In this document: positions 53,907 to 63,978 of the stretch, piece by piece | How the letters are laid out: each line of letters starts with the position of its first letter | How positions within the stretch are numbered: the stretch's first letter is position 1 | Origin: Deltaproteobacteria bacterium | GTDB lineage: Bacteria; Myxococcota_A; UBA9042; PHBI01; JACKFB01 | Assembly (NCBI GenBank): GCA_020632695.1 | Contig: JACKFB010000008.1 | Coordinates: forward strand, 124,001 to 188,000 | Reading direction: 5' to 3' | DNA: 64,000 nt | Notes under the pieces: model-generated | Database searches by the model: none | What the model saw: the letters and a program-made list of their open reading frames with translations, nothing else | What the model was told of the DNA's origin: nothing | Position numbers and translations under genes: made by a program

Positions 53907-55697
53907 GTGAGCCAGTTCCTGACCGAGTGGAAGCGCACCCACACCTGCGGCGAGCTGCGCCGCGACGCCGTGGGCCAGACCGTCGTGCTGATGGGCTGGG
54001 TCCAGAACCACCGCGATCACGGCGGCTGCATCTTCGTCGACCTGCGCGACCGCTACGGCATCACCCAGGTCAAGTTCGATCCGGCCGTGGCCAAGGCGGC
54101 CCACGACGACGCCGATCGCGTACGCTCGGAGTGGGTGCTGGCTGTGCGCGGCGTGGTGGCCGACCGCGGCGAGAACGCCAACCCCAACCTGGAGACGGGC
54201 GGCATCGAGGTCGAGGCGACCGAGCTGGAGATCTTCAACGCCGCGGAGACGCCGCCCTTCGCCATCGTCGATCGCCTGGACACCAACGAGAACCTGCGCC
54301 TGCAGTACCGGTACCTGGATCTCCGGCGCCGCCCCCTGCAGCAGAACCTCATCCTGCGCAGCGAGGTCGCCCGCATCACCCGCGAGTACCTCAGCGAGCA
54401 GCGCTTCCTCGAGCTCGAGACGCCCATCCTCACCAAGAGCACGCCCGAGGGCGCCCGCGACTACCTGGTGCCGAGCCGCGTCCACCCGGGCGAGTTCTAC
54501 GCGCTCCCCCAGTCGCCCCAGATCTTCAAGCAGATCTTCATGGTGGCCGGCTACGACCGGTACTTCCAGATCTGCCGCTGCTTCCGCGACGAGGACCTGC
54601 GCGCCGACCGCCAGCCCGAGTTCACCCAGATCGACATCGAGATGAGCTTCATCGGGCCCGACGACATCTTCCAGCTGATCGACGGGCTGGTGACGCGCCT
54701 GTGGAAGCGCTGCAAGGGCGTGGACATCGGCGGCATCCCGCGCCTGGGCTACGCCGAGGCCATGGACCGCTTCGGCATCGACCGGCCCGACATGCGCTTC
54801 GGCCTGGAGCTGGTCGACGTGGGCGCCATCGTGGCCCGCAGCGAGTTCAAGGTGTTCACGCAGGTCGTCGCCAACGGCGGCATCGTCAAGGCGCTGAACG
54901 CCAAGGGCGGCGGCGAGCTGTCCCGGGCCGAGATCGACAAGCTGGGCGACATCGCCACGCGCTACGGCGCCAAGGGGATGGCCTGGGTGAAGATCCGCAC
55001 CGACGGCTGGCAGGGGCCGGCGGCCAAGTTCTTCTCGGCCGAGGTGCAGGAGGCGCTCACGGCGGCCTGCGACCTGGAGCCGGGGGACCTGCTCTGCTTC
55101 GTCGCCGACACCTTCACCGTGGCCAACGCCGCCCTGGCCCACCTGCGGCTGGCGGTGGGCGAGAAGCTCGGCCTCATCGACCCCGACGCCCTGTCCTTCG
55201 TGTGGGTGACCGACTTCCCGCTCTTCGAGGAGGTGTCCGAGGGCGGGCGCTACTTCTCGAAGCACCACCCCTTCACCGCGCCGTCGCCGGAGGATCTGCC
55301 GCTGATGGAGACCGATCCGGCCAGGGTGCGTTCGGTGGCCTACGACCTGGTCCTCAACGGCAACGAGCTGGGCGGGGGATCGATCCGGATCCACGACCAG
55401 GCCGTTCAGCGGAAGGTGTTCGAGCTGCTGGGCATGGGTCGCGAGGAGGCCGAGGCCAAGTTCGGCTTCCTGCTGGAGGCGCTGAGCTTCGGCACGCCGC
55501 CCCACGGCGGCATCGCCCTGGGCCTGGACCGGGTGGTCATGCTGCTGACCGGCGCCGAGTCGATCCGCGACGTCATCGCCTTCCCCAAGACGCAGAAGGC
55601 CACCGACCTGATGTGCAACGCGCCGAGCCCGGTGGCCAACGAGCAGCTCCGCGAGCTGCACATCGCCACGCGCCTGCCCGCCCGCGAGCCGAGCTGA
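53907..55697 (+). CDS. aspS: Aspartyl-tRNA synthetase, bacterial type
   Basis: This 596-residue class II synthetase charges tRNA-Asp, and possibly tRNA-Asn if the organism uses the indirect route. The OB-fold anticodon domain (VVLMGWVQNHRDHGGCIFVDLRDRYGITQVKF) comes first. Class II motif 2 follows (YFQICRCFRDEDLRADRQPEFTQIDIEMSF), then the bacterial GAD insertion domain (about 300-400) and motif 3 (GTPPHGGIALGLDRVVMLLTG). The length matches bacterial AspRS. A GTG start at 53907 has AGGGGG 6-7 bases upstream. Confidence 0.95.
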   Translation: MSQFLTEWKRTHTCGELRRDAVGQTVVLMGWVQNHRDHGGCIFVDLRDRYGITQVKFDPAVAKAAHDDADRVRSEWVLAVRGVVADRGENANPNLETGGIEVEATELEIFNAAETPPFAIVDRLDTNENLRLQYRYLDLRRRPLQQNLILRSEVARITREYLSEQRFLELETPILTKSTPEGARDYLVPSRVHPGEFYALPQSPQIFKQIFMVAGYDRYFQICRCFRDEDLRADRQPEFTQIDIEMSFIGPDDIFQLIDGLVTRLWKRCKGVDIGGIPRLGYAEAMDRFGIDRPDMRFGLELVDVGAIVARSEFKVFTQVVANGGIVKALNAKGGGELSRAEIDKLGDIATRYGAKGMAWVKIRTDGWQGPAAKFFSAEVQEALTAACDLEPGDLLCFVADTFTVANAALAHLRLAVGEKLGLIDPDALSFVWVTDFPLFEEVSEGGRYFSKHHPFTAPSPEDLPLMETDPARVRSVAYDLVLNGNELGGGSIRIHDQAVQRKVFELLGMGREEAEAKFGFLLEALSFGTPPHGGIALGLDRVVMLLTGAESIRDVIAFPKTQKATDLMCNAPSPVANEQLRELHIATRLPAREPS

Positions 55698-55812
55698 CGA
55701 GGTCGCGCGGGTCCTTGGCAAGGGTTCGGGCGGTGTGAAACCATCGGGCCGGGGGATGAGCCTCCGCGCCCGGTAGTCACGCCGGCGGCGAAGCCATCGA
55801 TGGTCGCTCACG

Positions 55813-57609
55813 TTGCTCGATCGTATCGAGAAGTACCGGGTCCTCGAGGAGATCGGGCAAGGCGGCATGAGCGTGGTGTACCGCGGCCACGACGACGCCC
55901 TGGATCGGGACGTGGCCATCAAGGTGCTGCACCGGCACCTGTCGCGCGACCCCGAGGCCCGCGAGCGCTTCTCCCGTGAGGCCAAGGCCGTCGCGCGCCT
56001 GACCCACCACAACATCCCGGAGATCTACGACTACTCGTCGAACGACGGCGACCTGAACTACCTGGTCACCGAGCTGATCACCGGTGCGCCGCTGTCGGCG
56101 CTGCTGCGCGAGGGCCCGCCGCTGATGCCGGAGATCGGCGCGATGCTGGCGGTGGGCGTGGCCAACGCGCTCGAGCACGCCCACGCGCACCAGATCATCC
56201 ACCGGGACGTGAAGCCGGAGAACATCCTCGTCGGCCTCGACGGGGTGGTGAAGCTCACCGACTTCGGCATCGCGCAGGTGGTGGGCCTGGAGTCGATGAC
56301 CATCACCGGGACGCTGGTGGGCTCGCCCGCGCACATGTCGCCCGAGCAGATCGAGGGCAACGTCGAGCTGGACTTCCGCGCGGACATCTGGGCCCTGGGC
56401 ACGGTGCTCTATGCGACGGCGACGGCGGGCGCCCTGCCCTTCGAGGCGCCGACGCCGCACGGCATCCTCAAGCGCATCGTGGAGGGGCGCTACGAGGATC
56501 CGCGCCGCATCAACCCCCACGTGGACAGCGCGCTGGCCGCCATCATCGGGCGCTGCCTGCGGGTGGAGCGGGACGCCCGCTACGCCTCGGTGGGCGAGGT
56601 GGCCGCGGAGCTGGTCCGCTGGCTGGCGGTGCGCGAGCTGCACGACCCCGAGGCGGAGCTGGCGCGGTGGATGGCCGACCGCGAGGGGTATCAGGCGGCG
56701 CTGGGGCGGCAGGTCGTGGCGGCGATGCTGGCGGTGGGGTCGACGGCGCTCGCCACCGGCCGCCGGCACGCGGCGCTCGAGGCGTACGGGCGCGTGCTGA
56801 ACCTCGACCCGGACCACGACGAGGCCCTGCGCAAGGTGCGCGAGCTCACCTCGGGGATGCGCCTGCGCCGGGCGCTGCGGCTGGTCGGGGCCTTCGGCGG
56901 TGCAGCGCTGGCGGTGGCCATGCTCTGGCAGGTGTGGCCGCGGCCCGCGCCGCAGCCGGAGCCGGTCGTCGTCTCGGGCCGCGCGCTCTCGCCGATGGAG
57001 GCGCCGCTCCGCGCCCCGCGGCTGGAGCCGAACCCCAAGCCCATGACGGCGCCCTTTCGCGCCGGCCGACAGGTGGGACGCGTCCTCGGCCGGCTGGGGC
57101 GGCGGGTCGCACGGCTGAGCGACCCGGAGTCGGTGGTGGTGGCCTCCGCTCCCGAGCCGGAGGTCCCGGTCGACCCGGGCTACCCCGTCCGGGTCACCGT
57201 CAACGCGGCGGCGGTGGACATCAGCATCGACGGGCACGAGGTGAAGGCCGGGGCCACGGTGCGGCTCAGCTCCGGGCCGCACGTGGCGACCCTGAAGCAT
57301 CCGCAGTCGAGCGGCGGGCCGCAGAACGTGTCGTTCACCGTGGCGGAGCGCCCCGAGGGCCAGCTCCAGGAGCAGCGGCTGGTCTATCGCTTCGACGACG
57401 CCAAGGTGCTCATCGTCTGCGACGGTGACGGCAAGGTCTATCTCAGCGACCAGTTGCTCGGCCCCTGCGGCACGACATACGATGTGCCTGTGGTGGACAG
57501 CGAACCCAAGAAGCGTCCCATCGAGGTCCGGTGGGAAGACGGACGTGATGTGTGGCGACGCGGCGTGACGATCCGGCCCGGCGCCCAAGTGCGCATCCAC
57601 GCAGAGTGA
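55813..57609 (+). CDS. Transmembrane Ser/Thr protein kinase with PEGA domain
   Basis: This 598-residue Hanks-type kinase has a Gly loop GQGGMSVVYRG (16-26), VAIKVL with the ATP Lys, the catalytic loop HRDVKPEN (near 130), DFG (TDFGIAQV) and an SPAHMSPEQIEG activation/P+1 region, so it should be active. A TPR-like segment (about 315-345) precedes a single span (about 356-376, LVGAFGGAALAVAMLWQVW). The outside part carries a PEGA-like domain (about 457-500, PVRVTVNAAAVDISIDGHEV). The TTG start at 55813 gives the standard opening. A 10-bp palindrome CCATCGATGG lies at 55794-55803. It overlaps the next gene by GTGA. Confidence 0.92.
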   Translation: MLDRIEKYRVLEEIGQGGMSVVYRGHDDALDRDVAIKVLHRHLSRDPEARERFSREAKAVARLTHHNIPEIYDYSSNDGDLNYLVTELITGAPLSALLREGPPLMPEIGAMLAVGVANALEHAHAHQIIHRDVKPENILVGLDGVVKLTDFGIAQVVGLESMTITGTLVGSPAHMSPEQIEGNVELDFRADIWALGTVLYATATAGALPFEAPTPHGILKRIVEGRYEDPRRINPHVDSALAAIIGRCLRVERDARYASVGEVAAELVRWLAVRELHDPEAELARWMADREGYQAALGRQVVAAMLAVGSTALATGRRHAALEAYGRVLNLDPDHDEALRKVRELTSGMRLRRALRLVGAFGGAALAVAMLWQVWPRPAPQPEPVVVSGRALSPMEAPLRAPRLEPNPKPMTAPFRAGRQVGRVLGRLGRRVARLSDPESVVVASAPEPEVPVDPGYPVRVTVNAAAVDISIDGHEVKAGATVRLSSGPHVATLKHPQSSGGPQNVSFTVAERPEGQLQEQRLVYRFDDAKVLIVCDGDGKVYLSDQLLGPCGTTYDVPVVDSEPKKRPIEVRWEDGRDVWRRGVTIRPGAQVRIHAE

Positions 57610-58496
57610 CGCGCGCTGCGGCGGGCTTCGGGGTCGCGCTCGTCCTGACCCTCGCCCTGGCGTCGCCCGCGGCGGCGGCCGACCCCGACGCGGGCCTGGA
57701 CGATGCCGAGCGCGGGCGCCTGAACGAGGCCGACGAGGCCTTCCGCTACCAGGACTACGAGCGCACCATCGCGCTGCTGCGGCCGCTGCTGGACTCGGGC
57801 CACATCCAGGATCCCGGCGAGCTCCGGCGCGCCCGCGAGCACCTGGGCGCCAGCTACTGGTTCGCCGACGCCAAGGACGCCGCCCGCCTGGTCTTCTCGC
57901 TGCTGCTGAAGGACCGCCCGGACTACCGGCTGGACCCGCTCTACTATCCACCGGAGCTGATCCGCTTCTTCGAGGACGAGAAGCAGCGCCTCACCGACGC
58001 CGGCCTCATCGGCGACACCGGCCCCGACACGGTGCTGCGCGGGCCCAGGCGCACGCTGGTCACCACCGTCACCGAGCGCCGCCTGCCGGCCATCGCCTAC
58101 CTGATGCCCTTCGGCGTCGGCCAGTTCGCCAACGGCGACCGCTCCAAGGGGGCCGCCGTCGCCGTGCTGCAGGGCATCGGCCTGGCGCTCAACGTCGGCA
58201 CCTGGCTCGGCGTCGAGGCCCTCAAGCGCGGCAAGACCAACTCCATCGCCGCGGCCGACGAGGGGCGAGCCCAGCTCCTCCGCGCCCTGTGGTGGGCCGG
58301 CACCGGCATGGCGACCGCCTCCTGGATCTACAGCGTCGCCGACGGCTTCGCCAACCGCCCCCCCCGCACCAAGGTCGAGCAGCGCTGGGAGCTGGTAGAC
58401 CCCGAAGACCTCCCCACCCCGCGAGAATCCAGCAGGACCCTCCGCCCGACGACAGGCCCGACAGCGCTAGGCCTGGGCCTGAGCGGAGACTTCTGA
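57606..58496 (+). CDS. TPR-like membrane protein coupled to the kinase
   Basis: This 296-residue protein has a signal peptide (VALVLTLALASPAAAA), a helical TPR-like region (FRYQDYERTIALLRPLLDSGHI to FFEDEKQRL) and a C-terminal membrane part with DUF5683-like character (LPAIAYLMPFGVGQFANGDRSKGAAVAVLQGIGLALNVG and a second span near 240). Its GTG start overlaps the kinase stop, so the two are probably translated together and it may be a target or partner of the kinase. The stop is followed within 3 bp by the second hexanucleotide tract. Confidence 0.78.
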   Translation: MTRAAAGFGVALVLTLALASPAAAADPDAGLDDAERGRLNEADEAFRYQDYERTIALLRPLLDSGHIQDPGELRRAREHLGASYWFADAKDAARLVFSLLLKDRPDYRLDPLYYPPELIRFFEDEKQRLTDAGLIGDTGPDTVLRGPRRTLVTTVTERRLPAIAYLMPFGVGQFANGDRSKGAAVAVLQGIGLALNVGTWLGVEALKRGKTNSIAAADEGRAQLLRALWWAGTGMATASWIYSVADGFANRPPRTKVEQRWELVDPEDLPTPRESSRTLRPTTGPTALGLGLSGDF

Positions 58497-58498
58497 CC

Positions 58499-59035
<537 letters not shown>

Positions 59036-59256
59036 GAACCCGCCACCGAAACCGAGGCCGCGCCACAGGCGCCGGCCGAGCCGAACGCTCCAACCCCGCC
59101 CCCGGCGAGGCGCCGTCAGCGGCGAGCGAGCGCGTCGCTGAGGGCGGCGCGACCGAGCGCAGGCCGAGTCGGGCTTCAGCCCGTCGCAGGCCTGACGCGA
59201 GGAAGCGCTGCCCTCAGCGACGTGCGTAGCCGCCGCTGGCGGTGCCTCGATCGATC
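59036..59256 (+). repeat. Composite repeat block, copy B (157-bp block and full 144-bp palindrome)
   Basis: 59036-59192 matches 39695-39851 with three differences. The full palindrome spans 59106-59249 (144 bp, the same length as 39918-40061). It has outer arms CGAGGC.CCG.CAGCGGCG, inner arms GTCGCTGAGGGC/GCCCTCAGCGAC and an apical hairpin GGGCT-TC-AGCCC (59171-59182). The final 39 bp (59218-59256) are identical in both copies and end in CGATCGATC. Confidence 0.88.
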
Positions 59257-59264
59257 CAGGTGGC

Positions 59265-59293
59265 TCGACGGTGCCTCACCCGCTGCGTATCAT
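59265..59293 (+). promoter_or_regulatory. Candidate promoter of the FHA-sigma54 activator operon
   Basis: TCGACG (59265-59270), a 17-base spacer and TATCAT (59288-59293) begin 8 bp after the composite repeat and 58 bp before the start codon. Confidence 0.4.
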
Positions 59294-59322
59294 CACGCCC
59301 CCAAGCCTCCGCAAAGGGTTTC

Positions 59323-61116
59323 ATGGCTACCGTCATCGTCCACCCCGCCGACCTCGGCGCCGCGCGCCTGGTGCACATCGACCGGCGGCTGGTGCACTTC
59401 GGTTCTGCGGCCGACAACGACGTGGTGCTGGACGGTGGGGGCGCCACGCCGCATCACGCGCACATCCTCTTCGAGCGCGGGACCTTCACCATCGCCTCGA
59501 CCGACGCCAAGGCCGATGTCGTCATCAACGGGAAGCGTCGCAAGAGCCACAAGCTGAGCGACGGCGATGTCGTGGTGCTGGGGCAGCACCTGCTGCGCTT
59601 CTCGCTCTACGACCAGGGCCTGGTGCCGCCCGGGCGCGAGGCCAGCTTCGAGGGCGAGGCCGCGTACTTCCGCGCGTTCCACCGCTTCGCCAACCGGCTG
59701 ATGAACGCCTACGAGGTGCCGAAGCTGCTGGAGACGCTCCTCGACGAGCTCATCGACATCAGCGGCGCGGACAAGGCCTTCCTGCTGCTCATCGAGGACG
59801 GCGCCGGGCGGGTGCGGGTGGCCCGCAACGTGGACCGCCAGACCCTGGAGGAGCAGGACGTCGCGGTGAGCGACACCATCGTCGGGCGGGTGCTCGAGAC
59901 GGGCGAGCCGCTCATCGTCGCCGACGCGCTCACCCACGAGGACTTCAAGTCCAGCCACTCCGTCGTCAACCTGAAGCTGTGCTCGGTGATGTGCGTGCCG
60001 CTCAAGGCACGCGGCCAGACCCTGGGCCTCTTCTACCTGGGCAACGACAACGTGGTGAACCACTTCACCACCGATCTCCTCGAGATCATCGCGCTGTTCG
60101 CGTCGACCGCGGCGCAGATCCTGTCGAACGCCCTGGCCCGCGAGGAGCTGCTCGCCCACGTCGCCGACCTGGAGACCGCCGCGGCGGACCGGCGCTTCGG
60201 CGAGATCATCGGTGCCTGCGACGCGATGCGCGAGATCTACAAGAAGATCAGCCGTGTCGCGACGACGGACATCTCGGTGCTCATCGAGGGCGAGACCGGC
60301 ACGGGCAAGGAGCTGGTCGCTCGCGCGGTGCACCAGCGCTCCAACCGGGCCAAGCAGCCCTTCGTGGTGCTGAATTGCGGCGCCATCCCGGAGAACCTCC
60401 TGGAGAGCGAGCTCTTCGGCCACGTCCGGGGCGCCTTCACCGGCGCCGTCAGCACCCAGCAGGGGAAGTTCCAGGCTGCCGCCGGGGGGACCCTCTTCCT
60501 CGACGAGGTGGGCGAGATGCCCCTCTCCTTGCAGGTGAAGATCCTGCGGGCCATCCAGGAGAAGACGGTCATCAAGGTGGGCGACACCCGCCCGGAGCAG
60601 GTGGACATCCGCATCGTGGCGGCCACCAACAAGCGGCTCGCCGACGAGGTGAAGACCGGTCGCTTCCGCGAGGACCTGTACTACCGCCTCAACGTCATCA
60701 CGCTGGACCTGCCCCCGCTGCGCGAGCGCGGCGAGGACATCGTGCTCATCGCGCGCTATCTGCTGGCGCGCTTCGGCCCCGAGCTGGGCGGCCGCGAGGC
60801 GGTCCTCTCCGCCGACGCCATCCGCGCGCTCAGGCGCTGGCGCTGGCCCGGCAACATCCGCGAGCTGGAGAACCGGGTGAAGAAGGCCATCGTCTTCTGC
60901 GACTCCGGCGTCATCCAGCCCGCCGACCTGGACCTGGACGACGCCCAGCTCGAGCCCATCCTGCCGCTCAGCGAGGCGCGCGAGCAGTGGCAGCGCGAGT
61001 ACATCAACACGGTCCTGGCGCTGCACGACGGCAACCGCACCCAGACCGCTCGGGTCCTCGATGTCGATCCGCGGACGATCTTCAGGCACCTCGAGCGGGA
61101 GCGCGACGAAGCGTGA
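59323..61116 (+). CDS. FHA-GAF sigma-54-dependent transcriptional activator
   Basis: This 597-residue enhancer-binding protein has an N-terminal FHA domain (about 5-95, RRLVHFGSAADNDVVLDGGGATPHHAHI), which would read phosphothreonine. A GAF domain (about 125-275) and an AAA+ domain (about 295-535) follow, then a Fis-type helix-turn-helix (about 560-595, LHDGNRTQTARVLDVDPRTIFRHLE). The AAA+ domain has Walker A GETGTGKE (near 323), GAFTGA (near 370, sigma-54 contact) and Walker B LFLDEVGEMP. Such FHA activators usually answer to Ser/Thr kinases; the kinase at 55813 is a nearby candidate. It leads a chain of overlapping genes. Confidence 0.93.
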   Translation: MATVIVHPADLGAARLVHIDRRLVHFGSAADNDVVLDGGGATPHHAHILFERGTFTIASTDAKADVVINGKRRKSHKLSDGDVVVLGQHLLRFSLYDQGLVPPGREASFEGEAAYFRAFHRFANRLMNAYEVPKLLETLLDELIDISGADKAFLLLIEDGAGRVRVARNVDRQTLEEQDVAVSDTIVGRVLETGEPLIVADALTHEDFKSSHSVVNLKLCSVMCVPLKARGQTLGLFYLGNDNVVNHFTTDLLEIIALFASTAAQILSNALAREELLAHVADLETAAADRRFGEIIGACDAMREIYKKISRVATTDISVLIEGETGTGKELVARAVHQRSNRAKQPFVVLNCGAIPENLLESELFGHVRGAFTGAVSTQQGKFQAAAGGTLFLDEVGEMPLSLQVKILRAIQEKTVIKVGDTRPEQVDIRIVAATNKRLADEVKTGRFREDLYYRLNVITLDLPPLRERGEDIVLIARYLLARFGPELGGREAVLSADAIRALRRWRWPGNIRELENRVKKAIVFCDSGVIQPADLDLDDAQLEPILPLSEAREQWQREYINTVLALHDGNRTQTARVLDVDPRTIFRHLERERDEA

Positions 61117-61676
61117 CATCGTTGTCAGGGCCAGGGGAGCGCCCGCCCGGGCGGAATGCACGAGGCCCGCGCGTTTTCGCGCACATGGCGAGCATCCTGG
61201 CGCTGGCATGCGTCTTGCTGTGGTCCGCGGGCACCATGCTGAGCGCCTGCCCGGTCCCCCAGTTCGAGATCGAACCCAACGGCCTCGTCATCGACGAGGC
61301 GCTGGTCACTCCGCCCCTGGGCCTGGTGACCGCGTCGCGCCAATGCGCGGCGAGCACCGTCTCCTTCGACATCAGCGCCGCGGTCGACGACCCCGAAGGC
61401 GACCGGGTGTTCGTGTTCTGGTACGTGAACTACGACCCCGACCTCGGCGGCATCTTCCAGGGCAACGGCGACCCCAGCGTCGCCTTCCCCTTCGACGTGT
61501 GCCTGGAGCCGGCGGCCCAGACCGACGACACGGTGCTCATCGAGGCGGTGATCATGGACCGCCCGCCGGTGCGCCTGGACGGCCCCGGCGCCCGCCAGAC
61601 CACCGAGGACGGCAACGTGCGCATCCTCTACTGGGTGGTCGAGATCGCCGAGGGGGACGCTTGCTGCGGCGGATGA
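61113..61676 (+). CDS. Small lipoprotein of unknown function
   Basis: This protein has up to 187 residues. A GTG at 61113 overlaps the activator stop (GTGA); an ATG at 61185 is an alternative. The hydrophobic stretch ASILALACVLLWSAGTMLSAC ends in a lipobox-like LSAC. The mature part is beta-rich with paired Cys and the motif AAVDDPEGDRVFVFWYVNYDPD, similar to PKD or cadherin-like edges. It ends in DACCGG. No family is recognised. Confidence 0.7.
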   Translation: MTSLSGPGERPPGRNARGPRVFAHMASILALACVLLWSAGTMLSACPVPQFEIEPNGLVIDEALVTPPLGLVTASRQCAASTVSFDISAAVDDPEGDRVFVFWYVNYDPDLGGIFQGNGDPSVAFPFDVCLEPAAQTDDTVLIEAVIMDRPPVRLDGPGARQTTEDGNVRILYWVVEIAEGDACCGG

Positions 61677-63295
61677 ACCATCGCGCCTCGACGCTGCTCG
61701 TCCTGCTCGCGCTCGGCGCCGCCGGCTGCGCCGCCGAGGACCCGTCGGCCCACCCGCCGGTGTGCACCGGCGACTCCGGCTGCGCCGCGGGGCTGGTCTG
61801 CAGCTTCCGCTTCTGCACCGCCGACGAGCCCGGCTCGCTGCCCCTCCGAGGCCGCATCCTGCCGCCCGCGGCGCGTGACCTGCTCCAGCAGCAGGTGCCC
61901 GAGCTGGCCATCGACCCGCTCGCCGGAAACACCATCACCCTGCGCCGGCCGGTGGTGCTGACGGGGACGGTGCGCAACGAGGGCGACACCTTCGCGTCGA
62001 ACCTGCCCGGCGAGCTCGAGGCCCGCACCGCTGGCGAGATCCCCGGCCTCGACTATCGCTTCACGGCGCGCTCGCTCGACGGCCTGGACGCTCAGGGCCA
62101 CGGTTTCACGCTGCGGCTGCTGGAGGGCCGCACCTACAAGGTGACCTTCCGGCCCGACACCCCCGGCACGCCCCCCCACAGCTTCATCCTGGACGCCCAG
62201 GACGTGGTGGACGGGCGCTACGACATCACGCTGCCCGCCCGCGCCGACTACGTGAGCTTCCAGCGCTTCGTGCGCCTGGGCTCGGCCGACCCGCTGCCGG
62301 TGCCCGGAGCGCGCGTCGTGGTCGAGCTGCCCGACGGCCGCGCCCTGCCCGAGGTGACCACCGACGCCGAGAAGGGCTCCTTCGACGTCACGCTGCCGCC
62401 GGGCACCGACGAGGTCCGGGTGCGCATCGAGGCGCCACAGGCCGGGCCGCTCTTCCCCGACTTCCAGTCCGAGTGGCTCGAGACCGCGCCCGAGGACGGC
62501 GTCACGGCCATCACCATCCCGGCGCTGCCGCCCGGGCTCGAGGAGTTCGAGGCCGCGCTGCGCGTGGTGGCGCCGGGCGCCGACGGCGAGCTGGCCCCGG
62601 TCAGCGGGCTCTCCCTGTCGATGTTCGGCAACCTCGAGGGGGGCAGCCTCCGGCGGTCGGCGACCACCGACGCGGACGGGGTCGCGCGCTTCACGGCGCT
62701 GCCCGGCGCCTACGAGGTGCTGGTCAGCGTGCCGCCGGGGCTGGACGCCGGCGCCCGCGTGGCCAGGCTGAACCTGGCGGCCTCGAGCGGGTCGGGCGCC
62801 GCGCCGACCACCGTCGCGCTCGAGCGGCGGGCGCTGCTGGGCGGCGTGGTGCGCGACGCGTCGCATCGGCCGGTGCAGGCCGGGACGGTGATCGCCACGC
62901 TGCGCCCCGACAAGCGGCCGGGCGACACCCTGGTCGTCAGCACCGCGCCCTTCCAGGGCGTCATCGACAGCCAGGGGGGCTTCGCGCTGGAGGTGGATCC
63001 GGGCACCTACGACGTGCGCGTCGTGCCCGATCCCTACACGGGCGCGCCCACGGTGCGGCTGGCCGGCGTGGTGGTGTCCGGCCCGACGGCGTTGCCGGTG
63101 GACCTGCCCGCGCCTTCGCTGGCCCATCTCCAGGTGGTGGGCCCCGACGGCACGACGATCCCCGACGCCATCGTCGAGCTCTACCTCGGCGGCGTCGAGG
63201 GGCCCGACGACGCCTCGGGCCCGCCTCCGCTGCTGGTCAAGGGGACGACCGGCCCCGGGGGCACCGTCGACCTGCTCGTCCCCTACGCCCCGTGA
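61673..63295 (+). CDS. Lipoprotein with carboxypeptidase-regulatory-like repeats
   Basis: This 540-residue lipoprotein has a signal peptide with lipobox AAGC (near residue 19) and a short Cys motif (CTGDSGCAAGLVCSFRFC). Several beta-sandwich repeats of the CarboxypepD_reg / transthyretin-like type follow (DPLPVPGARVVVELPDGRALPEVTTDAEKGSFDVTLPPG; LLGGVVRDASHRPVQAGTVIATL). It overlaps the genes on both sides (ATGA at the start, GTGA at the end). A surface structural or adhesive role is likely; no catalytic residues are seen. Confidence 0.78.
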   Translation: MNHRASTLLVLLALGAAGCAAEDPSAHPPVCTGDSGCAAGLVCSFRFCTADEPGSLPLRGRILPPAARDLLQQQVPELAIDPLAGNTITLRRPVVLTGTVRNEGDTFASNLPGELEARTAGEIPGLDYRFTARSLDGLDAQGHGFTLRLLEGRTYKVTFRPDTPGTPPHSFILDAQDVVDGRYDITLPARADYVSFQRFVRLGSADPLPVPGARVVVELPDGRALPEVTTDAEKGSFDVTLPPGTDEVRVRIEAPQAGPLFPDFQSEWLETAPEDGVTAITIPALPPGLEEFEAALRVVAPGADGELAPVSGLSLSMFGNLEGGSLRRSATTDADGVARFTALPGAYEVLVSVPPGLDAGARVARLNLAASSGSGAAPTTVALERRALLGGVVRDASHRPVQAGTVIATLRPDKRPGDTLVVSTAPFQGVIDSQGGFALEVDPGTYDVRVVPDPYTGAPTVRLAGVVVSGPTALPVDLPAPSLAHLQVVGPDGTTIPDAIVELYLGGVEGPDDASGPPPLLVKGTTGPGGTVDLLVPYAP

Positions 63296-63978
63296 GCGGC
63301 ATCGAAGCGCGGGAGCGGCGGGTCGTCGTCGGGGTGCTGGTGGGCGCGCTGGGTGGCGCGCTGGTGCTGGGGCGGGAGGCGATGCCCTGGAGCGTGGCGC
63401 TGGCGGCGGCGGTGCTGGCGTGGGCGGCCTGGGGGCGCTTCGAGCGTGGGCGGCTGGGCGCGCGCGTGCTGCGTGGGCTGCGCGCCGTGTGGCTGCAGCT
63501 CCCGGGGGCGGAGCCCGATGGTGACGACGAGCGAGGGCCCATCCGGGTGCACGACGGGATGCAGCCGCTGACGATCCGGCTGTCGCGGCGCGGCACCGTG
63601 CTGGGTGCGGTCATCACGACGCCCGCGGGCGCGCTGCCAGTGGCCTTCCGGGTGTGGCCGCGCGACGCGCCGCGACCGGGGCTCGGCGACGAGGGAGCGG
63701 GGGTCGGCGGTCCGCCGGTGGAGCGCGCGCCCTTCCTCGAGTCCAGGCTGGGCGGGATGTGGCGGGCCGAGAGCTCCGACGAGGCGATGGCCGACGGCGT
63801 GCTGGACGCCGACCTGACCGCCGCGCTGCTGGTGGTGGCGCGGGAGGCCGGGGGAGGCTTCGGCGGTCTCACCTTCGACGGTCAGCGGCTGGGCATCCAC
63901 CTGACCGGCCCGGTGGTCACCGACCCCGGGCGGGCCACCCAGCTCGCGCGGGCGTTGTGGCAGGCCGCGCTGCCCTGA
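63292..63978 (+). CDS. Membrane protein of unknown function
   Basis: This 228-residue protein starts with a GTG overlapping the preceding stop. It has two close N-terminal spans (VVVGVLVGALGGALVLG and PWSVALAAAVLAWAAWG) and a soluble C-terminal domain of about 150 residues (PIRVHDGMQPLTIRLSRRGTVLGAVITT and later GLTFDGQRLGIHLTGPVV). I do not recognise a family. The operon continues toward the right edge, and the 22 bp after the stop hold no feature. Confidence 0.7.
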   Translation: MSGIEARERRVVVGVLVGALGGALVLGREAMPWSVALAAAVLAWAAWGRFERGRLGARVLRGLRAVWLQLPGAEPDGDDERGPIRVHDGMQPLTIRLSRRGTVLGAVITTPAGALPVAFRVWPRDAPRPGLGDEGAGVGGPPVERAPFLESRLGGMWRAESSDEAMADGVLDADLTAALLVVAREAGGGFGGLTFDGQRLGIHLTGPVVTDPGRATQLARALWQAALP

